From contig DATAXV010000035.1 of assembly GCA_036272915.1 (NCBI GenBank), forward strand, positions 1 through 63,080: DNA of 63,080 nucleotides, in the 5' to 3' direction. Below the pieces are notes generated by a model that was not told the DNA's origin, made no database searches, and saw only the letters and a program-made list of their open reading frames with translations. Shown in pieces: positions 17,394-23,320 of the stretch. Numbering within the stretch: position 1 is the first letter of the stretch; each line of letters opens with the position of its first letter. The DNA is from DATAXV01 sp036272915 (GTDB taxonomy: Bacteria > Chloroflexota > Dormibacteria > Dormibacterales > Dormibacteraceae). A program made the translations under genes and the position numbers.

Positions 17394-18704
17394 CTACTTG
17401 GGGACCTTGAGCGTGCTCTCCGCCTCCTGCTGTGCCTCGTTCATGCACTCCTGGATGGTGCGGCCGCCGGAGATCGCGAACTCGAGGTTGCGGGTGATGA
17501 TGTCGCCGATCTGGGCATAGTTGGCGACATAGTCGCCGAGGATGTCGTACTCGCCGACGAAGTGGGTCTCACGGAAGCCGGTGGCCCAGGGCAGGCTGTC
17601 GACGAAGGCCTTGTACTGCGGGACCTTCTCACTGAAGTTGGAGTAGGGGGCGACCGGGTAGCCGTTCTGCTGGAGCACGTACCAGAGGTTTTTGGGCTCG
17701 ATCCACCACTTGACCAGCTCCTGGGCGGCGGCCTTGTTCTTGGAGGCGCTGACGATGACCGCCGGGTGGAGGCGGGAGATGGCCTTCCGGCTCGGCCATG
17801 GCGGCGCCGCCGTGGAGAGGTGGGGGAAGAGCTGGGGCGAATTGATCTTCATCGAGGCCAGACCGCCGAGCATGACGCTCATCAGCATCCCGACCTGGTT
17901 GTCGGTCCAGAGCTTGCCGATCGCCGCCTCCGAACTGCCCGCGACCCCGCTGGCGTGCAGTAGGTCGAGCCAGAGCTGCATGCCCTTGACGTTCTCCGAC
18001 GAGTTGATCTTCAGGGTCTTGCCCTTGGCCCAGACGCCGTCGTAAGCGAGGGTCCAGTTCTGGAGCTGGTTCCACCAGTCGGCGCCGGCGGCGACGGTGT
18101 TGATCAGATCGTTGGCGTAGGTCTGGGGCGGCTTCGTGATCTGCTGGCTGAGGGTCAGCCATTCCTGGATCGTGGTCGGGGGACCGGAGGGCCCGACCAG
18201 CGCCTTGCTGTACTGCAGGGCGGCCGCCACCTCGAGGACGCCGAGGGCGTAGAGCTTGCCACCCTTCTCAAACTGCGAGTGCTGCGGGTTGGGCGTCAGG
18301 CCGACCGACTGGGCGATGTCGCCGATCGGGTCGACCATGTCGTAGACCTGGATCAGGGTCGAGGCCAGCTCCGGCGGGCACTGGACGACGTCGGCGGAGA
18401 CCGCCCCCGACGCAGCCTGCTCGATCACCTCCTGGTCGTAGTTGGCGAACGGCCAGCCGACCCACTTCACCTTGATGTTGGGATGGGCCTTCTCGAAGTC
18501 CTGGGTGACCTTCTTCCACGCCGGCCACTCACCGGTCTGGAAGATCTCCCACGACATCACCGTGAGGGTCGTCGGGCCCGAGGCCTGCTTCGGGCTCGAT
18601 CCGCATGCGGCCAGCAGGGGGCTCGCCATGCCCGCGGCGAGAGCGGTGCCTCCTGCCTGGAGCAACCGTCGGCGACTCAGCGTCGGTTTCTTGTCGGTAA
18701 ACAT
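17394..18704 (-). CDS. Extracellular sugar-binding lipoprotein of an ABC importer
   Basis: The 436-residue protein has a twin-arginine-like leader, S-R-R-R-L-L-Q-A-G-G, then a lipobox L-L-A-A-C-G-S with the modified Cys near residue 34. It is therefore probably exported folded and anchored by lipid. The mature part is a type-1 solute-binding protein with the usual T-L-T-V-M-S-W-E start and a tryptophan-rich binding cleft. It captures oligosaccharide for the permeases encoded downstream. The ATG at 18704 gives the correct leader length. A GTTAAC palindrome 22 bases upstream is a candidate operator. It is the first gene of the minus-strand operon ending at 10672. Confidence 0.92.
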   Translation of the reverse strand: MFTDKKPTLSRRRLLQAGGTALAAGMASPLLAACGSSPKQASGPTTLTVMSWEIFQTGEWPAWKKVTQDFEKAHPNIKVKWVGWPFANYDQEVIEQAASGAVSADVVQCPPELASTLIQVYDMVDPIGDIAQSVGLTPNPQHSQFEKGGKLYALGVLEVAAALQYSKALVGPSGPPTTIQEWLTLSQQITKPPQTYANDLINTVAAGADWWNQLQNWTLAYDGVWAKGKTLKINSSENVKGMQLWLDLLHASGVAGSSEAAIGKLWTDNQVGMLMSVMLGGLASMKINSPQLFPHLSTAAPPWPSRKAISRLHPAVIVSASKNKAAAQELVKWWIEPKNLWYVLQQNGYPVAPYSNFSEKVPQYKAFVDSLPWATGFRETHFVGEYDILGDYVANYAQIGDIITRNLEFAISGGRTIQECMNEAQQEAESTLKVPK

Positions 18705-18725
18705 TGGCCTGGCTTCCGCTCCTCC

Positions 18726-18731
18726 GTTAAC
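18726..18731. promoter_or_regulatory. GTTAAC site close to the binding-protein start
   Basis: The GTTAAC core, flanked as CC-GTTAAC-ACGG, fits the GT-N2-AC core pattern of GntR/FadR operators. It sits 22 bases before the ATG of the solute-binding protein. Same core as the sites at 18995 and 19919. Confidence 0.4.
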
Positions 18732-18994
18732 ACGGGTGATTCCGCTTCCCTGCCGGTCCTCTTCTACTGAGAAACGGGCGCGTCCCCGAGGAGAGGGGCG
18801 CGCAGTGGACGCGGCGCTGTGACCATGGCGTCGTGGCCGGAACGACCGTCGGAACACATGCGCCCGCCCGTTCGACACCCGTGGGTCCAGTGGCCGAGCA
18901 CAGGTCTAGGCGGAGGCTTCGGCTCCATCTCTCAACCCGCACTCAGGCCTGATAGCCACGTGACGGCTCCTCCTTCCGAACCCGATTGGATGTT

Positions 18995-19002
18995 TGTTAA
19001 CA
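18995..19002. promoter_or_regulatory. TGTTAACA palindrome in the divergent control region
   Basis: A perfect eight-base palindrome in an AT-rich patch (TTTGTTAACATT) matches the site at 19919-19926 exactly. It is probably an operator of one or both GntR paralogues. Confidence 0.45.
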
Positions 19003-19159
19003 TTTACTCGTTGACGATCGGGATGTCAAGAGTTTCCCAAGAGGCCGGTGAGACGGCCGTCCAAGCCCTCGAGGCGATGGGCCCGATCGCCTCCTGAGGC
19101 GAACGATTTCCGCCTCGAGATGGGGCGGAAGTGGCCCGGACCATCGGCTGGCTGGACCA

Positions 19160-19185
19160 TTGACAGCGCTGTCGTAACCTGTCAA
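19160..19185. promoter_or_regulatory. Inverted repeat TTGACAG/CTGTCAA at the GntR start
   Basis: Seven-base arms (19160-19166 and 19179-19185) are separated by 12 bases, and the left arm also forms the 12-bp palindrome GACAGCGCTGTC (19162-19173). The repeat ends nine bases before the ATG at 19194, so a bound protein would block transcription of the regulator. Confidence 0.4.
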
Positions 19186-19193
19186 CACTCGAC

Positions 19194-19880
19194 ATGCGAA
19201 TGGAAGATTCGATCCTCACCCCGCCCGAGAAGCGCAGCCTGGCCGACGAGATCGGGGACAGGCTTCGCGAGGCGATTCTGCGCGGGCAGTTCGCCCCCGG
19301 CCAGCGCCTTCGGGAGGAGCACCTGGCGGCGCGGCTGGAGGTCAGCCGGGGCCCGGTCCGCGAGGCCCTGACCCTCCTCGAGCGGGAGAATCTGGTCGTG
19401 GTCAGGCGCAACCGCGGGGCCACGGTCGCCCACCTCACCCGCGAGGACCTCGACGAGGTCTACAGCCTCCGGCTGGCGGTCGAGCAGCTCGCCGTGCGCC
19501 AGGCCGTCGAGCGGGCGACGGAGGTGGATTTCGAGCTCATGCAGTCGGTGATCGTCGAGTTCCAGAACGCCCTCGACGGGCCGATCTCGGAGCAGGACGC
19601 GGCCGAGCTCGACCTCCGGTACCACGATGCGCTGTACAGCGCCGCTCACCATCGCCGCCTGGGCGGCGTCTGGTCCAGCCTGCGCTCGCAGGTCCAGGTC
19701 TTCCTGCTCCGCCGCAACATCGCCAACCCCGACTGGCGGGAGATGATGGTCAGCGGACACCAGGCGATCCTCGACTCGATCCGGGCCAGGGACTCGGAGG
19801 AGGCCGAGAGCCAGATCACCTCCCATCTGGCCGCCGCCTACGACCGTATCCGCGAAAGCTTCGCCGACCGCGCCCGCTGA
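19194..19880 (+). CDS. GntR-family regulator with FCD domain (paralogue of 11667-12413)
   Basis: The 228-residue protein has the same architecture as the regulator in the divergent operon and is roughly 70 % identical to it by eye. This includes the recognition stretch L-E-V-S-R-G-P-V-R-E-A-L-T and the FCD pattern D-L-R-Y-H-D-A-L-Y-S-A-A-H-H. The methionine at 19200 aligns with the paralogue start, so either 19194 or 19200 may be used; neither has a strong ribosome site. It lies between two TGTTAACA sites, facing away from the transporter operon and towards the 2-oxoacid dehydrogenase genes. It is probably a repressor of one or both; the ligand is unknown. Confidence 0.92.
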   Translation: MRMEDSILTPPEKRSLADEIGDRLREAILRGQFAPGQRLREEHLAARLEVSRGPVREALTLLERENLVVVRRNRGATVAHLTREDLDEVYSLRLAVEQLAVRQAVERATEVDFELMQSVIVEFQNALDGPISEQDAAELDLRYHDALYSAAHHRRLGGVWSSLRSQVQVFLLRRNIANPDWREMMVSGHQAILDSIRARDSEEAESQITSHLAAAYDRIRESFADRAR

Positions 19881-19918
19881 GGGCGGGATGCCGGCTCTGA
19901 TCCGGTCGAGCTGATGAT

Positions 19919-19926
19919 TGTTAACA
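19919..19926. promoter_or_regulatory. TGTTAACA palindrome upstream of the E1 operon
   Basis: Identical to the palindrome at 18995-19002. It lies 39 bases after the GntR stop and 212 bases before the lipoyl-E1 alpha start, in a 257-base gene-free stretch. A candidate operator linking the E1 genes to the GntR regulators. Confidence 0.45.
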
Positions 19927-20137
19927 TGTGACGATATGCACCCATGCGTTCGCGTCGGCGGGCGGGGCTGCTCGGACAGCGGTCCTGGTGCAGGCGTGTC
20001 GGGACAGGGCCCGACACTCGCGGGAGCCGGGCGCCGGCGCGATCCTATCCCGCCCCTTCGCGTCCCCGGTTCGGCCATCGCTGAGTGAGGCAAGGCGGGC
20101 GCGCCGGAACCCCGCGCCCGAGGTGAGGAGGTTGGAG

Positions 20138-21496
20138 ATGCGCGACGTGGTGATGCCCGCGGTGGGCATGGCGATGACCGAGGGCGTGCTCGTCCGATGG
20201 CTCCGTCGGCCGGGGGAGAGCGTCGAGGAGCAGGGCCCGATCGCCGAGATCGAGACCGACAAGGCCATCGTCCAGCTGGAGAGCCCGGTTGCCGGCGTCA
20301 TGGGCGAGCTGCTCGCCGCCGAGGGCGACGTGGTGCCGGTGGGCGAGGTATTGGCCCGCATCGAGGAGGGCGCGACGGCCACCACGCCGAGCGCCGGCAA
20401 CGGGGCGCCCCACGCCGAGGAGATCATCCAGACCCCCTCCCCCGAGATCGGCTCGGGTCGCGGCCCGGTCCACGGCGCCGGTCTCGAGGCCACCACCGGT
20501 CCCGTCGACCTGGAGGGGATCGCCCCCAGCCACGCCCTGGCCTGGCTGGAGCGGATGCTGCTGATCCGGCGCTTCGAGGAGGCCTGCGAGCGGCTGGTCC
20601 TGGAGAACAAGATCCCCGGCGGCGTCCACTCGGCCAAGGGCCAAGAGGGTGTCGCCGTCGGCGTCATCTCGGCGCTGGCCCCCAACGACATCGTCACCAG
20701 CAGCCATCGCAGCCACCACCACGCCCTGGCCAAGGGGCTGCCCCCGGACCGGACCATGGCCGAGCTCTACGGCCGAGCCACGGGGGTCCTCGGCGGGCGC
20801 GCCGGCCACATGCACCTGGCTGACTTCGACATCGGCCTCTACGGCTCCAACGGCATCGTCGGCGGCGGCCTCGGCATCGCCATGGGCGCTTCTCTCGGCG
20901 CCCACCTCCGAGGGTCTGACCAGGTCGCCGTGGGGTTCTTCGGGGACGGCGGCTCCAACACCGGCCGGGTCTGGGAGTTCACCAACCTGGCGTCGATGTG
21001 GCACCTGCCCCTCATCATCGTCTGCGAGAACAACCTCTACGCGGTCGAGACCTACGTCGGCCGCTCGATGGCGGGCGAGTCGATCGCGGACCGGGCCGCC
21101 GGCTTCGGGCTTCCCGCCCACCGTGTCGACGGCCAGGACGTCGCCGCCATGCACCGGGCGGTGACCACCGCTCGCGCCAGGGCCAGGGCCGGTGAGGGCC
21201 CGAGCTTCATCGAGGCCCTGACCTACCGCTACGGTCCGCACGGCGTCGGCGAGCAGGACCCCTATCGCACCCGCGAGGAGGTCGACACCTGGCGCCGGAC
21301 CAGGGACCCGATCGACCGGCTGCGACAGGCGCTGGCGCAGCGCGGCGACCTCGACGACGGGCGCTTCGAGGAGATGGACCGGAGGGTCAGGGATCAGGTC
21401 GAGCAGGCGATCGAGTTCGCTGGCAACTCGCCCTGGCCGGATCCGGCGACGGCGACCCAGGGCGTGACCGGCCTGGTGGGGAGGTGGCAGTCATGA
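20138..21496 (+). CDS. Lipoyl domain fused to thiamine-diphosphate 2-oxoacid dehydrogenase E1 alpha
   Basis: Residues 1-78 are a complete lipoyl domain (M-P-A-V-G-M-A-M-T-E-G start, acceptor Lys 42 in E-T-D-K-A). A linker of about 50 residues rich in Ala, Gly and Pro follows, and residues from about 128 are E1 alpha of the pyruvate/branched-chain/acetoin dehydrogenase type. The thiamine-diphosphate motif is G-D-G-G-S-N ending in C-E-N-N near residues 269-300. A lipoyl domain normally belongs to E2, so this fusion would carry its own acyl acceptor. The ATG at 20138 follows AGGAGG by six bases. The E1 beta gene overlaps the stop by four bases. No E2 or E3 is in the window; the 2-oxoacid substrate is unknown. 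Confidence 0.9.
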   Translation: MRDVVMPAVGMAMTEGVLVRWLRRPGESVEEQGPIAEIETDKAIVQLESPVAGVMGELLAAEGDVVPVGEVLARIEEGATATTPSAGNGAPHAEEIIQTPSPEIGSGRGPVHGAGLEATTGPVDLEGIAPSHALAWLERMLLIRRFEEACERLVLENKIPGGVHSAKGQEGVAVGVISALAPNDIVTSSHRSHHHALAKGLPPDRTMAELYGRATGVLGGRAGHMHLADFDIGLYGSNGIVGGGLGIAMGASLGAHLRGSDQVAVGFFGDGGSNTGRVWEFTNLASMWHLPLIIVCENNLYAVETYVGRSMAGESIADRAAGFGLPAHRVDGQDVAAMHRAVTTARARARAGEGPSFIEALTYRYGPHGVGEQDPYRTREEVDTWRRTRDPIDRLRQALAQRGDLDDGRFEEMDRRVRDQVEQAIEFAGNSPWPDPATATQGVTGLVGRWQS

Positions 21497-22482
21497 CCCG
21501 GATGACCCTGTCGCAGGCGTACCAGGAGGGCATGCGGGAGGAGATGCGCCGCGACCCCACCATCTTCGTCCTCGGCACCGACCTCTTCATCCGCGGCGGC
21601 CACTGGGCCCAGGTCAAGGGGCTGGGCGCCGAGTTCGGCCGGGAGCGGATCCGCGACGCCCCGATCTCGGAGGCGGCGATGATGGCGGCCGGAGTCGGCT
21701 CGGCCCTCAACGGCATGCGCCCCGTGGTCGACCTCAACTTCATCGACTTCGTCTTCGGGGCGATGGACGAGCTGGTCAACCAGGCCGCCAAGGTCCGCTA
21801 CATGTGGGGCGTGCCCGTGCCCCTGGTGGTGCGGGCGACCGCGGGCATGGCCGGCGGGGCCGCCCAGCACAACAACTGCCTCGAGGCCTGGTTCGCCCAC
21901 ACGCCCGGCCTCCACGTCGTCACCCCGGCCACCCCGGCCGACACCAAGGGCCTGATCAAGTCGGCCCTCCGGGGCGAGGATCCGGTCATCTTCCTGATGC
22001 ACAAGATGCTGACCGGCTTCCGCGGCGAGGTGCCGGAGGGCGAGCACCTGGTCCCGATTGGGAAGGGCGCCGTGGTCAGGCCCGGCACCGATGTGACCCT
22101 GGTCGCCTACTCGATCATGGTCCACCGCTCCCTGGAGGCCGCCGAGCAGCTCGCCGGCGAGGGCATCGACGTCGAGGTCATCGACCTGCGCACGGTCTCG
22201 CCGCTCGACCTCGACCTGGTCGCGGAGTCGGTGCGCCGCACCAACCGGCTGGTCGTCGCCTACGAGGCACCAAGGACATGCGGCATCGGGTCCGAGGTCG
22301 CGGCGGCCATCCAGGAGGAGGTCTTCGACGACCTCGACGGACCGGTGCTTCGCGTCTCCTCCAAGCACGTCCCGATCCCGCACAGCCCACCACTGATGGA
22401 GGCGGTGATCCCGCAGGTCGAGGACGTGGTCAGGACCGTTCGAAGGGCGGTGAGGGGTCGGGCGCAGGAGGCTGTGCACTGA
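21493..22482 (+). CDS. 2-oxoacid dehydrogenase E1 beta subunit
   Basis: The 329-residue protein has the transketolase-type pyrimidine domain with D-A-P-I-S-E-A-A-M near residue 55. A histidine-containing loop A-Q-H-N-N-C-L-E and a C-terminal transketolase domain with V-I-D-L-R-T-V-S-P-L-D near residue 230 follow. It would pair with the fused lipoyl-E1 alpha to form the heterotetramer that decarboxylates a 2-oxoacid. The ATG at 21493 lies within the E1 alpha stop overlap, and GGGGAGGTGG upstream gives a strong ribosome site; a GTG at 21484 is less likely. The loop is slightly different from the S-Q-H-S-Q seen in many pyruvate enzymes, consistent with a different substrate. Confidence 0.92.
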   Translation: MTRMTLSQAYQEGMREEMRRDPTIFVLGTDLFIRGGHWAQVKGLGAEFGRERIRDAPISEAAMMAAGVGSALNGMRPVVDLNFIDFVFGAMDELVNQAAKVRYMWGVPVPLVVRATAGMAGGAAQHNNCLEAWFAHTPGLHVVTPATPADTKGLIKSALRGEDPVIFLMHKMLTGFRGEVPEGEHLVPIGKGAVVRPGTDVTLVAYSIMVHRSLEAAEQLAGEGIDVEVIDLRTVSPLDLDLVAESVRRTNRLVVAYEAPRTCGIGSEVAAAIQEEVFDDLDGPVLRVSSKHVPIPHSPPLMEAVIPQVEDVVRTVRRAVRGRAQEAVH

Positions 22483-22555
22483 TCTGAGCGGGGACGCCGC
22501 CCGCGGCGCCTCCGCTCGGCCCACCGCGGAGCCCGCCGTCGGTAACGATTGATCC

Positions 22556-23263
22556 ATGGCGAGATGGGTCGCGGTCTCCGGCGGGAAGTCGGGCGCACGC
22601 GTCTGGCGTGGGCCGGGCCTCCACCGCAAGGTCGGGCCGCCCGATCAGATCGAGGAGGAGGCTGAGCGGCTGATCTGGCTCCGTGGCCAGGGGATCCCAT
22701 GCCCCCCTGTCGTGCGCCACGCTCCGGGGTTGCTGGAGACGGCGTCACTGGCGGGTCGCTCGGGGGAGGAGCCATGGGCTGAGGAGCTCAAGCCCCGCGT
22801 CGCCGAGTCCGTCGTTCTCGCCCTGCGCTCCCTTCACGCGCTGCCCGTGGCTGACTGCCCCTTCGACCGCAGCCTCGCCGTGACGGTGCCCCTGGCCGAA
22901 GCCGTCACCGCGCTCGGCGAGATCGACCTTGACGATCTCGACCCGGAGCGACAGGGATGGTCGGCGCATCAGCTGCTCCACGAGCTCCATCGCACCGTCC
23001 CGACCAGTGAGGATCTGGCCGTCTGCCATGGCGATCCCACCCTCGCCAACCTGATCTTCGACGCCGAGGGCGGCCTCGTGGGCATGGTCGACGTCGGCCG
23101 TCTGGGCCGGGCCGATCGCTACAGAGACCTCGCTATCGCCACGCGATCGGTGGCCGGAGACCTCGGTGAGGAGTACGCCGAACAGCTGCTTCGAGGCTAT
23201 GGGCTGGAGCACCCGGATCGAGCCAGGCTCGACTTCTATCGGCTGCTCGACGAGTTCTTCTGA
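22556..23263 (+). CDS. Aminoglycoside 3'-phosphotransferase-like kinase
   Basis: The 235-residue protein is closest in motif to the APH(3') group. The catalytic loop is A-V-C-H-G-D-P-T-L-A-N-L-I-F near residue 158, and G-M-V-D-V-G-R-L-G-R-A-D-R-Y-R-D-L is the metal-binding block typical of that group. The N-terminal lobe is shorter than in known APH(3') enzymes (about 260 residues) and lacks an obvious glycine-rich strand beyond S-G-G-K-S-G-A. It would transfer phosphate from ATP to a hydroxyl of an aminoglycoside or similar natural product. The gene has its own start 73 bases after the E1 beta gene. Whether it confers resistance cannot be said. Confidence 0.82.
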   Translation: MARWVAVSGGKSGARVWRGPGLHRKVGPPDQIEEEAERLIWLRGQGIPCPPVVRHAPGLLETASLAGRSGEEPWAEELKPRVAESVVLALRSLHALPVADCPFDRSLAVTVPLAEAVTALGEIDLDDLDPERQGWSAHQLLHELHRTVPTSEDLAVCHGDPTLANLIFDAEGGLVGMVDVGRLGRADRYRDLAIATRSVAGDLGEEYAEQLLRGYGLEHPDRARLDFYRLLDEFF

Positions 23264-23280
23264 CCGAGCTCGCTTGGTTG

Positions 23281-23301
23281 GAAATTTGGCCGGCTAATTT
23301 C
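23281..23301. promoter_or_regulatory. Inverted repeat 20 bases upstream of the XRE-PPDK chimera
   Basis: Six-base arms GAAATT (23281-23286) and AATTTC (23296-23301) flank a GC-rich centre TGGCCGGCT. The site is AT-rich against its surroundings and lies just before the start at 23321. It could be the operator recognised by the helix-turn-helix domain of the protein encoded next. Confidence 0.4.
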
Positions 23302-23320
23302 GAAGGTAGCATGGTCCTCG

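Larger units (their letters stand above)
18705..19193. promoter_or_regulatory. Divergent control region between ABC operon and second GntR gene
   Basis: This 490-base stretch has no credible gene. It contains GTTAAC at 18726-18731, TGTTAACA at 18995-19002, and an inverted repeat TTGACAG/CTGTCAA at 19160-19185 next to the GntR start. It must hold both divergent promoters. The TTGACA at 19160 could also serve as a -35 box, though I see no convincing -10 at the right distance. Confidence 0.55.

Noticed and set aside
15064..17520. 818-codon plus-strand frame opposite the GH2 gene
   Set aside because: No ribosome site or recognisable motif; the minus-strand GH2 enzyme has clear catalytic motifs across the same DNA.
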